Below are positions 1 to 8,228 of a DNA stretch of 48,966 bases, piece by piece. Origin of the DNA: Spirochaetia bacterium (GTDB lineage: Bacteria; Spirochaetota; Spirochaetia; B11-G9). The stretch's first letter is position 1; each line of letters starts with the position of its first letter. The position numbers were made by a program, and so were the translations under genes. The notes under the pieces are model-generated. The model was not told where the DNA came from, ran no database searches, and saw only the letters and a list, made by a program, of their open reading frames with translations. The stretch is taken from positions 1-48,966 of the forward strand of contig JAQIBN010000087.1 of NCBI GenBank assembly GCA_027859095.1, in the 5' to 3' direction.

Positions 1-180
1 CCTCATATACATTATGTAGCTCCCGGAGGAGCCATAGATAAAGAATCATTAACCTGGAATAAAACGTCAAAGGAGTTCTATTTACCCATATTCCAGTTAT
101 CTAAAATGTGCAGAGACAAATTCAAAAAAATAATCGAAAAGAAAAATCTACTTCATGCAATTGTTATCATCTTTCTTTAG
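1..180 (+). pseudogene. IS91-family transposase, C-terminal fragment (partial at window edge)
   Basis: Frame 1 is open from the window edge to a TAG at 178-180 and reads PHIHYVAPGGAID, later FYLPIFQLSKMCRDKF. This matches the 'PHxHxxxPGG ... W ... FLPV..LS..FR.KF' region of IS91/IS801-type Y2 transposases as I remember the family. The family normally continues well beyond this point, and here the reading frame runs into the 3' end of the convergent fic gene, so the copy looks truncated. The beginning lies outside the window. It suggests that the left edge is a mobile-element scar. Identification is by eye only. Confidence 0.55.
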
Positions 181-1087
181 TCTTAATATATTCTTCAATG
201 GCTTCTCTTGTTGTCATCCAATTCTTATTTATCTTTACTGCTGCTATTCTCCCTTTTCTTGCTAATAATGATAAATACTCCTGTGAATAATCACAATATT
301 TAGTAGCCTCCATAAGATTAATAAACATTCTATTTTCAGCTTGATCCGGTTCTATACTGTTTAAATATATTATAAGTGAACGCTCAATTGATCTACCAAT
401 AAAATCATTGTAAGGTTCCAGTCTTCCTAAATTTGCCTCATTTAAGACTCTGTAGTATCTTCTTCTGTCAACTTTCAATATTATTGCCGGAGGATAACCA
501 TGTTTTATTAATAATAAATTCATTAATAATCTTGATACTCTGCCATTCCCATCGATAAAGGGATGTATCATTACTAGTTTGTAATGAATATCTGCCGCTA
601 GCTCTGGAATATTTTTATTATATTCATTTTCATTTAACCATTCTATAAATTCACTCATGAGACGTGGTATTTTTATCGATTGTGGAGGTAAATGATTTGC
701 TCCTACAATTCTTACATTTTGTTTTCGATAATTCCCAGCCTCTGTATCATCGATTGATTTAAGTATCAGGGAATGTAAATTTCTTATTGTTTGTTCAGTT
801 ATTTTTTCTTTTTTCTCAACAACTAATTTTAAATAGTCAATTCCTTTTTTATGATTTATAGCTTCAAAATGTTCGTTTACTGTCTTTCCACCAATTGTTA
901 TACCAGTATTAATTACAATTTCTGTTTCCTGTAATGTAAGTGTATTCCCTTCAATTGCATTAGAATTATATGTCCAGGCTATAGTAAATTCTTCTTCCAA
1001 TTTTCTGATTATTGATGGATTTAATGGTCGATTTCGATCAAGTTCCCGTTTCTTACCTTCAATACTTCTTAATATTTTCTCATTCAT
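167..1087 (-). CDS. Fic family protein with N-terminal inhibitory motif and C-terminal helix-turn-helix
   Basis: A 306-aa Fic-domain protein, predicted to transfer AMP or a related group from a nucleotide to a target hydroxyl. The active-site loop HPFIDGNGRVSR (about residues 175-186) matches HxFx(D/E)GNGRxxR, with the catalytic His and the anion-binding GNGR. Near the N-terminus SNAIEGN fits the (S/T)xxxE(G/N) inhibitory helix of class II Fic proteins, so the enzyme is probably self-inhibited. The last 50 residues (YCDYSQEYLSLLARKG ... TTREAIEEY) look like a small excisionase-type DNA-binding fold. Length is normal and the frame is intact. The ATG at 1087 follows AAGGA and a good promoter. 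No antitoxin gene is adjacent. The target is unknown. It lies between mobile-element scars, so it may be accessory DNA. Confidence 0.9.
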   Translation of the reverse strand: MNEKILRSIEGKKRELDRNRPLNPSIIRKLEEEFTIAWTYNSNAIEGNTLTLQETEIVINTGITIGGKTVNEHFEAINHKKGIDYLKLVVEKKEKITEQTIRNLHSLILKSIDDTEAGNYRKQNVRIVGANHLPPQSIKIPRLMSEFIEWLNENEYNKNIPELAADIHYKLVMIHPFIDGNGRVSRLLMNLLLIKHGYPPAIILKVDRRRYYRVLNEANLGRLEPYNDFIGRSIERSLIIYLNSIEPDQAENRMFINLMEATKYCDYSQEYLSLLARKGRIAAVKINKNWMTTREAIEEYIKTKER

Positions 1088-1118
1088 GTATCGGTATCCT
1101 TAATTACACTACTAACCG

Positions 1119-1147
1119 ATATTAACACAATATCTAATTATGTTCAA
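1119..1147 (-). promoter_or_regulatory. Candidate sigma-70 promoter of fic
   Basis: On the minus strand TTGAAC (1147-1142) and TAATAT (1124-1119) are separated by 17 bases and lie about 30 bases upstream of the fic ATG. The match is strong, although the region is AT-rich. Confidence 0.6.
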
Positions 1148-1396
1148 CTTTTTCTGATTTTAAAGCCTAAATATTTACTTCCATCGGAGATTAAAACAGT
1201 TATCAGACCAGTCTCATTCATAAAATCAAAGCCTGTAACCGATCACGAGCTCCAAAGTCAAATTCACAATATAAATTTCTTAAAAATAAAACATTTTCTC
1301 TGATGAGTTTGCTTCAGTTGGAGTTTACAGGCAGTTTTAAACAGAGAAATGATAACGCCCAAATGACCAGTGCCCTCGCAGGAGCGCAGCGACGAA
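1148..1396. other. Intergenic stretch without recognisable gene
   Basis: Between the fic promoter and the intron boundary I see no ORF of note. The last part (CCTCGCAGGAGCGCAGCGAC) is GC-richer than its surroundings and would be the 5' exon side of the intron insertion. It may be a remnant of a terminator or REP-like repeat. Confidence 0.4.
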
Positions 1397-1752
1397 GTGT
1401 GCCCAGTATGGGTAATACCTAACAGGTGAAAGTCCTGTTATCACTCTGAAAGGAGGGAAGATATAGACGAAGGCAAGGGTGTCCGAAGAAAATCTACAGC
1501 CCGCTTAAGAAGCTAAGCATAAAAGGTAGTTGTAGATCCAATGAGGAATCTGAAGAAAGCTCTAGTCGAAACTATCGTTTGAACGGAAGTGAACCTTCGT
1601 AAGGCAGATGCAGTGGATAAGGTGCCCTCGACCACCGAAGTCCAATATCCTTTACGTAAAACTGCATATGTACTGAAGGCAGACGGATAGTGAAATAGGT
1701 ATTATTCTTACCTGGGGAAGGACTGCTGATATGGTAACTGTGTAAATACGAC
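1397..1752 (+). mobile_element. Group II intron, 5' domain remnant without its ORF
   Basis: The sequence starts GTGTGCCCAGTATGGGTAAT and contains GGTGAAAGTCCTGTT, CAAGGGTGTCCGAAG, GAACGGAAGTGAACC and ACCTGGGGAAGGACTGCTGA. This is the order of conserved blocks in domain I and the region leading into domain IV of bacterial group II introns. It breaks off where the reverse-transcriptase gene should begin, at the inverted end of the DDE element (1753). No reverse transcriptase ORF and no domain V/VI sequence were seen up to menA. It is therefore a truncated intron that cannot splice by itself. The 5' boundary is set by the GTGTG start. The class is uncertain. Confidence 0.75.
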
Positions 1753-1772
1753 TGTAATTTCGCAAATTAAAA
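1753..1772 (+). repeat. Left terminal inverted repeat of the DDE element
   Basis: TGTAATTTCGCAAATTA plus three A is the exact reverse complement of 5815-5834. Imperfect similarity continues inward for a few bases. Confidence 0.8.
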
Positions 1773-1844
1773 TAACTGATATGTTGTGACCTTTGTCAAG
1801 TCATAATAAATTACCCTATAAAATCTCCTCGAATACCAGGATAG

Positions 1845-1865
1845 AGGGTTATGTTCAGTAAATTA
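1845..1865 (+). repeat. RIT left inverted repeat
   Basis: AGGGTTATGTTCAG plus AAAT-rich end, 21 bases, an exact reverse complement of 4806-4826. It marks the left boundary of the recombinase cassette. Confidence 0.85.
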
Positions 1866-1892
1866 GCATTGTTCTGCCAAATCGGCATCTCT

Positions 1893-2606
1893 TCAGACGA
1901 TACCGATGATGTTGCATTTTCCAGATGACCGGTTTTTAAACAATGGTTGCTCTTTTAATTGTGGCCTATTCAACTTCTTTTCATCGAAATAATGGACCAG
2001 TAAGTTAACCATTGGTTTCATTAAGGGGACGATTCGTGTTTTGTTACCCTTACCAGTTAATTTAACTGTTGCAGGACTATCAAGCCTAATATCACGAACC
2101 TTCAGATCTGCAATTTCTTGCACCCTTGCACCGGTATCATAGAGCAATCCCAAAAGAATTAAATCCCTACGTCCTTGTGCTGTATGACGGTCTGGTTGTT
2201 CCAATAACAACTTAATTTCTTTGATAGATAAATAGGATATCACTGAGTTACCAGCTTTTTTGAATGGAATTGTGAGGATTTCCTGCAAAGGGAAAAGCAA
2301 TTCCGGCTGTTCATATTGAAGGAATTTACAGAATGCATGAATAGCAGCCAATCTCTGATTTCGAGTAGAGACAGAACAGCAACGGGTTTCCTGTATCCAT
2401 TTTAGAAACGACTCAATGATTGTTTTGTCAATTTTAGCAAGTGTAATTTTTTCCGGTTTGAGATTATACACTTGTCGGCAAAAACGGATGAATAGGGAAA
2501 AAGTATCCCTATAGGATTTTATGGTGTTACTGCTGGCACCAACTTCTGCTGGTAAATATTTTGCAAGATAGGTCGTTAACCAGTAGGAAAAATCAGTAGG
2601 TTTCAT
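1893..2606 (-). pseudogene. Third tyrosine recombinase of the RIT trio, C-terminally truncated
   Basis: The ATG at 2606 (MKPTDFSYW) follows GGCGG and overlaps the end of the second recombinase; the ORF track start at 2627 is less likely. The product has the SAM-like core-binding domain (SSNTIKSYRDTFSLFIRFC, early) and the first catalytic Arg (LLYDTGARVQEIADL). It ends at KNRSSGKCNIIGIV, before the HxLRH and final Tyr motifs expected in the family. It is about 237 aa where about 330 would be normal. Without the nucleophilic Tyr it cannot recombine DNA. It stops only about 30 bases from the left inverted repeat, so the loss was a deletion inside the element. Confidence 0.8.
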
Positions 2607-3451
2607 GATAAACCGCCGGTAAAACATATTTTGATACTGGGTTAACTAATTTGATTAAATCTGGGAAAAATTCTACTGTAAGTCTAACATAATGTTCTGT
2701 AGATGCTGTTGAAGCATGGCCTAAATAGGTTGAAAGAATAGGAAGTGCACAATAAATATCAATTCCTTGTTTGACCATATTATTTAATGAATGAACAGCA
2801 AAAGTGTGGCGTAAGTCATGCATTCGAGGCCCGATACCTTTTCCTCCATGGGAAATTTCACTTTGCCAGAGTATATTCCGAAAATTCTCATAAGCAGTAT
2901 CTTTTCTATATTTTGTTCTGTCCTTATTCAAAAAAAAATAATCTTGCGGTGTTGATAGCTGGTGAAGTTGCTTCAGATATACGAAGACCAGTACTGTAAA
3001 GTAATCTGAACAGTACTGGCAGTAAAATGTTTCTGTTAGTACGTTTCGATACTGATAAAGTGTCACAGGTATAAAAAAACCGCTGTAATTCTTCTGAAGT
3101 AAAAATATAGGGTACAAATTTATGCCGATCTATTTTAGCATGGCAAGCTGGAATAAAGGGAGAATACCCCAGATCAACTAAAAAAAGAGAAAATTGTCTA
3201 AGATTGGAAGTCCTCTCACCCCAAGTGGAAGCATTTTCCCAATCACGCTTTTTTGTCCACAGTAAAGCAACCTCCTTGGTCAATTGAGGTTCTTTGAGTC
3301 CTATTGTAACTGTAAATCTTGAAAACCGTTTAAGAGCATTAGCAGCAGTAATATAATTGAACCCAAGAGAACACTTCATCTTAACAAATCGGGTAAGCAA
3401 ATCTTTAAAGGATTCTTCAAAATTGACATCAGTACCTTTAGTCTTCAACAT
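2593..3451 (-). pseudogene. Second tyrosine recombinase of the RIT trio, internally deleted and frameshifted
   Basis: The N-terminal half (ATG 3451, MLKTKGTDVN, preceded by GGGAGGGG) is intact through RLLYSTGLRISEATS, which carries the first catalytic Arg. The frame then ends at 2924. The C-terminal half continues in another frame from YFFLNKDRTKYR through MHDLRHTFAVH (HxLRH) and YLGHASTASTEHYVRL (His and the nucleophilic Tyr), ending at 2593. The middle segment between the Arg and the HxLRH region is too short by roughly 50-60 residues, so there was a deletion as well as a frameshift near a run of T. The start overlaps the stop of the first recombinase by 14 bases. Confidence 0.8.
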
Positions 3452-4688
3452 GTTTCCCCTCCCATTCTCCTTTTTCAGGAACATCAAGCATACATTGTTT
3501 AAGATGTGTTAAATCAATTTTAAGATAGATAGAGGTTGTTTGAGAGTTACTATGACCCAGCACTTCTGAGATAACTGGGAGTGGTACATTTTTTACTAAT
3601 AATGCACTTGCAAGACTATGTCTTAATGCATGTGGACCATGTTTTTTACCAGGAGGGATGGAAATGCTGGCTTTTCGAAGATACAGGCTAACAATACTAT
3701 GAAGTGTAGGAGGACTCAATGAAGAAATTGGGCAAACATGACGAAGAAAAATATGTTCATCTTTGCTTTGTGGGCGTCCATATTTAAGATATCCAATAAT
3801 TGCATTCCCAACATCTGGCAAGAGTGGTAAAAGTATATGTTTTCCTGTTTTTGTTTGATTGAATTGAATTTCGTTTGATGTCCAGTTCATATTAGAAAAT
3901 TCAAGGTTACATATTTCACCTGCCCGCATTCCAAGTCTCGCGGCTAAAAGTAGTATTGCATAATCTCTTTTCCCTTTGGGATTTCCACGGTCAACACTTT
4001 TTAATAGTCGATTTACCTCGTCCTCACTGAATGCAGAAGGAATTTTAGCTGTTTTATCAATCTTTATAGAAGGAACTATTGATTCTAAATTAACCTTGAT
4101 GGCATTGTCCGCGTAAAGATAGCGTAGTATATTTCTAAGATTACAAAGACCACAATATATTGAAGCGTTTGTCAGTCCTGCCATAGAGTTCACATAATCA
4201 AAGATATGTTTGGATTCGAGATTTTTTAATGATTCAAGATGAATTGAACCGATATGGTCAGAAAATCGAGTAAGATAAATACGATCCGATTCAATTGTTT
4301 TAGCGCTACGACCATCCTGCACTCGTTTTAAAATGTATGCTTCAAATAATTTATTTACACTTTCAGTAAATGGCTGGGGAATACGTCTTCTTTTTGATAA
4401 AACATACCCATGAATCTGATATTCAATCAGCATATTTATAGCTCTGACTTGTCTCATAGCTTTACTGGAAAGATCTTTCAAGTTCGTGGCTCCAAACTTC
4501 TGAAATAGAAAACTGTTACCAATTTCCGAGTCGAAATGGCAAACATTTTGGTCATCCATAAAATTCTGTAATTCTTTCCAGTTTTTTTCGTATAGTTGTA
4601 TTCGTACTTTTTTGTACTTCAACCTATTTAATTCCGTTTTGACTTTATTGCATAAATCATCTAATCCAATTTTTTGCACTGTTTCCAT
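3438..4688 (-). CDS. First tyrosine recombinase of the RIT trio
   Basis: About 416 aa. The ATG at 4688 (METVQKIG) is preferred over 4715 because AAAGGAG lies just before it. The core-binding domain is in the middle (AKTIESDRIYLTRFSDHI). The catalytic domain has LGMRAGEICNL (Arg), GPHALRHSLAS (HxLRH) and LGHSNSQTTSIYLKI (His and nucleophilic Tyr), so all key residues are present. This is a site-specific DNA recombinase of the integrase/Xer superfamily, expected to act on the inverted repeats of the element with its two partners. The partners are broken, so the intact gene is probably a survivor rather than part of a working machine. Confidence 0.9.
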   Translation of the reverse strand: METVQKIGLDDLCNKVKTELNRLKYKKVRIQLYEKNWKELQNFMDDQNVCHFDSEIGNSFLFQKFGATNLKDLSSKAMRQVRAINMLIEYQIHGYVLSKRRRIPQPFTESVNKLFEAYILKRVQDGRSAKTIESDRIYLTRFSDHIGSIHLESLKNLESKHIFDYVNSMAGLTNASIYCGLCNLRNILRYLYADNAIKVNLESIVPSIKIDKTAKIPSAFSEDEVNRLLKSVDRGNPKGKRDYAILLLAARLGMRAGEICNLEFSNMNWTSNEIQFNQTKTGKHILLPLLPDVGNAIIGYLKYGRPQSKDEHIFLRHVCPISSLSPPTLHSIVSLYLRKASISIPPGKKHGPHALRHSLASALLVKNVPLPVISEVLGHSNSQTTSIYLKIDLTHLKQCMLDVPEKGEWEGKHVED

Positions 4689-4782
4689 AATTTTCTCCTT
4701 TGAAATCTTGATCAATTAATGATTCCATAAGAAAAATATTATGAAAAGCCACCAGATTTATTATTCTAGGCTGTATAAAAAC

Positions 4783-4795
4783 TTAACAGTGTTAA
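4783..4795. repeat. 13-bp palindrome inside the right RIT end
   Basis: TTAACAGTGTTAA is a perfect palindrome around a central G, 10 bases inside the right inverted repeat and upstream of the first recombinase gene. It could be a recombinase binding site or an operator. No equivalent was seen beside the left repeat, where sequence has been deleted. Confidence 0.4.
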
Positions 4796-4805
4796 CTCCG
4801 CATAA

Positions 4806-4826
4806 TAATTTACTGAACATAACCCT
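4806..4826 (-). repeat. RIT right inverted repeat
   Basis: A 21-base exact reverse complement of 1845-1865. It overlaps the last codons of the interrupted DDE integrase. Confidence 0.85.
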
Positions 4827-5158
4827 TTCCCTGAGGTCTGTAGGGACGTGCATAGCTTAGAGAGATACCTAACCCGGCACATCCCAACTGCAATCTGTGT
4901 GAACGGAATGAGGGGCCATTATCCACATAGAGTTTTCTGGGGACTCCTCTTTTTTTTAAAGCTGTCCAGAGACAGTGTAAGTAATTATCTATATTTTCTG
5001 AGAGATAAAACTGTCCATGGGTTATCCCATTCCTTACTTACCAGTTCCTTCAAAATACTCTCTTTTTCTCCCCAATGTTCATGTACATTGCATTCGACCA
5101 GAGGGAAAATGACTCCAAAACGGAAGATTGCTATTTTCTCTTTTTTCTCACTATCCAT
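4810..5158 (-). pseudogene. DDE integrase-type transposase, internally deleted, frameshifted and cut by the RIT element
   Basis: A start codon at 5158 after a strong GGAGG opens MDSEKKEKIAIFRFGVI, an N-terminus typical of rve-type transposases, and stops after 57 codons. A second frame through the same DNA reads FYLSENIDNYLHCLWTAL. After a slip in a run of nine A it reads KLYVDNGPSFRSHRL and LSYARPYRPQGKG. YVDNG with the downstream PxxPQGKG is the central part of the rve catalytic core (second Asp and the region before the Glu). The sequence then enters the RIT repeat and ends. Most of the protein between the N-terminus and the second Asp is missing. Confidence 0.7.
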
Positions 5159-5203
5159 AAGGATACCTCCTGAAATTTATTCTCATTTAAAAATAAATCA
5201 GGA

Positions 5204-5764
5204 CTATCCTACTGTCACCGCAAAAGGGAGGTAGGGAGGATCACTGCTATGGTATATTTCACGGTATTTCAACCTGAATGTTACCGGTTTCTGACCACTT
5301 TTGATGAAGGTCATAAAGTATTGCAAAGGGCTCTGCCAATTTTCTAATTGACTACACTGAAACTTCAAAGCTTTCATCCAGTACTGTTGATTCTGACGGG
5401 GAATCTCACTGGAAAAAGGTTTACCTTTTAATTTGATTAACAGCATTTTGTTAATAATTTTATTAGGATACTGAAAGCCTGTTGGATATTCACAAGGTCT
5501 TGCTGTGTGAACTGCTCCACATTCCGGACATCGCCACCGCTTCATCCAGATTCCCTGTATGTATCCATAGAAATAGCGAATAACATATCCGTGACCCCAA
5601 AGCCGTATGCTATTGCAAGAAGGACATAATTTGGGCTTTTCCCATGAATATTTCTTTCCAAGCTCTTGAATATTTTGCAAATCTATCCGAAAAAGAAGTA
5701 ACAGTAGTTTCCTCCCTTTGGGAGGTCGTTTGTATTTGGGGCATGTGGTCATTGATGTGGACAC
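5204..5764 (-). CDS. Zinc-ribbon protein of the DDE element
   Basis: 186 aa, or 182 if the ATG at 5752 is used; the GTG at 5764 sits too close to GGAG to be certain. CPSCNSIRLWGHG and CPECGAVHTARPCEY form two Cys pairs like a zinc ribbon, and the N-terminal CPKYKRPP may add another. Similar small proteins (DUF6431-like, by memory) accompany DDE integrases in some insertion elements, where they may help bind ends. It is encoded just upstream of the broken integrase and inside the 20-bp inverted repeats, so it belongs to the element. I do not know its function. The frame is intact, but the C-terminal part is low in recognisable features. Confidence 0.55.
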   Translation of the reverse strand: MSTSMTTCPKYKRPPKGRKLLLLLFRIDLQNIQELGKKYSWEKPKLCPSCNSIRLWGHGYVIRYFYGYIQGIWMKRWRCPECGAVHTARPCEYPTGFQYPNKIINKMLLIKLKGKPFSSEIPRQNQQYWMKALKFQCSQLENWQSPLQYFMTFIKSGQKPVTFRLKYREIYHSSDPPYLPFAVTVG

Positions 5765-5814
5765 TGCTCCATTTTTTATTCTTCGGATAATGTTAATCTA
5801 AGACAAATTCACTT

Positions 5815-5834
5815 TTTTAATTTGCGAAATTACA
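5815..5834 (-). repeat. Right terminal inverted repeat of the DDE element
   Basis: The reverse complement of 1753-1772. It ends ATTACA 25 bases from the menA stop codon. Confidence 0.8.
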
Positions 5835-5859
5835 CCCCCTTCCAGAATTGTATGAATTT

Positions 5860-6750
5860 TTAGTTAGACAGTAGTATTCCAAAACTCAACAGTACAGAAA
5901 ACAAAAGTCCCGCCTTTGCAGTTCCAGCCAATGTTTTATTAAGAGCCTTACCACTGGTACGTCCATACATATCCTGAAACAGCGGAACCCACAATGGTGC
6001 AGAAACAAGTGAAAGGAGAACCCAGGGAGAGGTATCTGTTAGAAATACCAAAGTGGGAGGAATAAGATAGGCCACGACCACAAGGAGATAATATTCAACC
6101 CGTGTCAATTTTTCTCCCATAACTACAGCCAGGGTTTTTTTGCCCCCTGCCGTATCAGTCTTAATATCTCTGTAATTATTTACTACAAGTATGGCTGTAA
6201 TCAGTAGACCTATAGATATTGAATAAAGAATAATTTCAATATTAAGGTTAAGTGTTTGAACATAGTAGGTTCCACAAACAGCAGCTGGACCAAAAAAAGT
6301 AAAAACAAAAAGGTCTCCCAGGGCATTTGAAGATAATGGAAAAGGACCTGCACTGTAGAGATAAACTGATATTACAGAAGCGAGACCAATAATTAAAATT
6401 GGAAGTCCTGCAATGTAAATTAAATAAACGCCAATGGTTAAAATTACCAATGTAATCAATGCCATACCTATACGCATAGATTTTAAACTTAGAAGTCCTC
6501 CGGCAGCTGCCCTTGTTGGGCCGACTCTGTCAGGGGTATCAATTCCATGAATAAAATCGAAATAGTCGTTAGCAATATTGACTGCAATCTGAAGAAGTAG
6601 TGCTGCTGCCAGAGCGGCAATAACAGGAAGTAATTTAAAGCTGTCTTCTGACCAGGCAAGTGCTGCCCCAGGAAGTATTGGGCCAAGAGCAGCCGGGAGA
6701 GTTTTTGGCCTTGCGGCTGTAACCCATCCTTTTATACCTGAACTATTCAT
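5860..6750 (-). CDS. menA: 1,4-dihydroxy-2-naphthoate polyprenyltransferase
   Basis: 296-aa integral membrane prenyltransferase of the UbiA superfamily. It joins a polyprenyl chain to 1,4-dihydroxy-2-naphthoate, giving demethylmenaquinone. NDYFDFIHGIDTPDRVG holds the first Asp-rich motif (NDxxDxxxG, residues about 60-75) with TRAAAGG after it, and NNYRDIKTDTAGGKKTL is the second Asp-rich loop (about 191-207). Eight or nine hydrophobic segments are visible. The start at 6750 overlaps the end of ubiE by 8 bases, so the two are translated together. It is the last gene of the operon. The 3' end abuts the mobile-element region, but the protein looks complete. Confidence 0.93.
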   Translation of the reverse strand: MNSSGIKGWVTAARPKTLPAALGPILPGAALAWSEDSFKLLPVIAALAAALLLQIAVNIANDYFDFIHGIDTPDRVGPTRAAAGGLLSLKSMRIGMALITLVILTIGVYLIYIAGLPILIIGLASVISVYLYSAGPFPLSSNALGDLFVFTFFGPAAVCGTYYVQTLNLNIEIILYSISIGLLITAILVVNNYRDIKTDTAGGKKTLAVVMGEKLTRVEYYLLVVVAYLIPPTLVFLTDTSPWVLLSLVSAPLWVPLFQDMYGRTSGKALNKTLAGTAKAGLLFSVLLSFGILLSN

Positions 6751-7480
6751 CCTTCCCCCTCTTTTTTTCTCCCCAGTGAATAGCTATAGTTCCAAACATA
6801 TATTTTCTGTATGAAACTTTCTGGAATCCGGTTTTAATCATTATTTCTTTTATTTCTTCGGCAGTTTTAAAGGCTTTGGTTGTTTCCGGGAGATATGTAT
6901 ATGCCGATTTATTACCGGAAATTAAAGAACCCAATATTGGAATTATTTTTAAGAGATAAAAATTAATGAAGGGGGACATATTTGATTTTACCGGGGGTGT
7001 TGTATCCAGGCAGGCAACTTTGCCACCTGGATTTAATACTTTGTATTGTTCTGAAAACGCAGTATTTATATCCCCGGCATTACGCATTAGGTAGGCTGAT
7101 GTTACTATATCGAAACTTGTATTTTTGAAGGGAAGTTTTAGTGCATCTCCCTCGATCCATTCTACTATAGTAAAATTAGGTCTTTTTTGTTTGCTCAGGT
7201 TTTCATACCTGGAGTGAGCAATATTCAGCATGCCGGATGAAAAATCCAGGCCGGTACTTCTTTCCAGTTTTATCCCCATTTGTAGGGCTTCAATTATTAC
7301 ATCTCCTGTACCTGTTGCCACATCCAGCAATCTGTTCCCATGCTTTAAACCTGACAGTCTGATAAGTTCTCTTCTCCACCTACGGTCTTGTCCAAAAGTT
7401 ATTAATTTGTTCATTAAAACATATCTGGGTGAGATTTTATTAAACATATCTTTAATACTATCCGGGTTTTCTTTTCTCAT
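6743..7480 (-). CDS. menG: Demethylmenaquinone C-methyltransferase
   Basis: 245-aa SAM-dependent methyltransferase of the UbiE/MenG family, which carries out the final menaquinone methylation. LDVATGTGDV is the SAM-binding glycine motif (about residues 52-61), and NAGDINTAFSEQYKVLNPGGKV matches the family signature around the end of the core fold. The N-terminal KDMFNKISPRYVLMNKLIT is the conserved UbiE opening. No ubiquinone genes are nearby and menA overlaps it, so a menaquinone role is preferred. It starts 7 bases after the permease gene, which places it in the transporter operon. Confidence 0.93.
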   Translation of the reverse strand: MRKENPDSIKDMFNKISPRYVLMNKLITFGQDRRWRRELIRLSGLKHGNRLLDVATGTGDVIIEALQMGIKLERSTGLDFSSGMLNIAHSRYENLSKQKRPNFTIVEWIEGDALKLPFKNTSFDIVTSAYLMRNAGDINTAFSEQYKVLNPGGKVACLDTTPPVKSNMSPFINFYLLKIIPILGSLISGNKSAYTYLPETTKAFKTAEEIKEIMIKTGFQKVSYRKYMFGTIAIHWGEKKRGKDE

Positions 7481-7487
7481 TTACTTC

Positions 7488-8228
7488 CTATCTGTGCCTG
7501 GAAACCTTCCATTCCAGAATATCTATTAAATAGTATAAAAGAAATCCCAGAAGGCTAATTGCAAGAATACCTGCATACATCTCTTTATATCTAAGTGCCT
7601 GATAGGCTCTTACTATTATAAAATATCCAAGACCATATTCTGTTAGAGATTGTTCTGCTATAAAAAGAACTGCAAGGGATGTTCCAATGGAAACACGAAC
7701 TGCAGTAAGAATTGCCGGGATCGAAGCTGGGAAGTATACAAAACGCAGCAGAGCCAGTCTCCCTGCGCCCAGAGATTTTACAGAATTTATAAGAGCCTCT
7801 GGCAAACCGGCAGATTCATCCCGGACAACTACCAGTATTTGAAAGAAAATTATTAGGCTGATAAGAAAAATCTTTGAAAAGTTGCTTATACCAAAAAGAA
7901 CATAAACAACAGGAAGAAGTACAATCTTGGGTATTGCATAGAGTACTGAAATTAATGGAGAAAAAAAGCGATTAAGGGCTTTCATCTGTCCAAGGATCAA
8001 TCCTATTGGAACTGCTGCAATTACAGCTGCCAGAATAGCAGTAATTACCCTTATAGTGCTGACCAGAAAATGAATCCCAAGTTCTCCTATTATTAGTTTT
8101 CCAAACACAGGAAGGACTGACAGAGGGGAGGGCAGTATCGGCTTGTTGACTCCAAGTGCAAGCGCTATCCAGAGAATAAGAAACATTACAAATCCAATGG
8201 AGATCTCTTTTATGGTATAACGTTTCAT
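7488..8228 (-). CDS. ABC transporter permease (SsuC/TauC/ThiX type)
   Basis: About 246 aa with some six hydrophobic helices. The cytoplasmic coupling loop reads VKSLGAGRLALLRFVYFPASIPAI, the EAA-like motif of BPD permeases. The ATG at 8228 (MKRYTIKEI) forms an ATGA overlap with the ATPase stop, which is why I prefer it over 8264. With the preceding ATPase and binding protein it makes a complete importer of the nitrate/sulfonate/thiamine-precursor class. The substrate cannot be read from the sequence. Co-transcription with menG and menA suggests a substrate connected with menaquinone, such as a naphthoate or a pathway intermediate; that is inference. Confidence 0.88.
   Translation of the reverse strand: MKRYTIKEISIGFVMFLILWIALALGVNKPILPSPLSVLPVFGKLIIGELGIHFLVSTIRVITAILAAVIAAVPIGLILGQMKALNRFFSPLISVLYAIPKIVLLPVVYVLFGISNFSKIFLISLIIFFQILVVVRDESAGLPEALINSVKSLGAGRLALLRFVYFPASIPAILTAVRVSIGTSLAVLFIAEQSLTEYGLGYFIIVRAYQALRYKEMYAGILAISLLGFLLYYLIDILEWKVSRHR

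Larger units (their letters stand above)
1845..4826 (-). mobile_element. RIT element (recombinase-in-trio), decayed
   Basis: Three tyrosine recombinases lie in tandem on the minus strand with overlapping ends, bounded by perfect 21-bp inverted repeats (1845-1865 and 4806-4826). This is the known architecture of RIT elements. Only the first recombinase is intact. The second has lost an internal segment and the third lacks its catalytic C-terminus, so the element is probably immobile. It sits inside the integrase gene of the surrounding DDE element, directly after the codons for YRPQGKG, which fixes the order of events: DDE element first, RIT second. Confidence 0.8.
1753..5834 (-). mobile_element. 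Decayed DDE-type element bounded by 20-bp inverted repeats, invaded by a RIT element
   Basis: Both ends carry the same 20 bases in inverted orientation, starting TGTAATTTCGCAAATTA, so the element has 5'-TG...CA-3' ends. Inside, on the minus strand, are a zinc-ribbon ORF, a DDE integrase with an internal deletion, and the RIT recombinase cassette that interrupts the integrase. No clear target duplication is visible (left flank ACGAC, right flank CCCCC). The left end abuts the truncated intron and the right end abuts the 3' end of menA, which suggests that the insertion was accompanied by flanking deletion. The family name is not certain. Confidence 0.6.

Noticed and set aside
1397-1752. A riboswitch or structured ncRNA of its own
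   Set aside because: The order of sequence blocks fits group II intron domain I, and the break coincides with the element end.
4848-5234. 128-aa plus-strand ORF in the DDE element
   Set aside because: It is antisense to the integrase relic, whose conserved YVDNG and YRPQGKG segments read on the minus strand.
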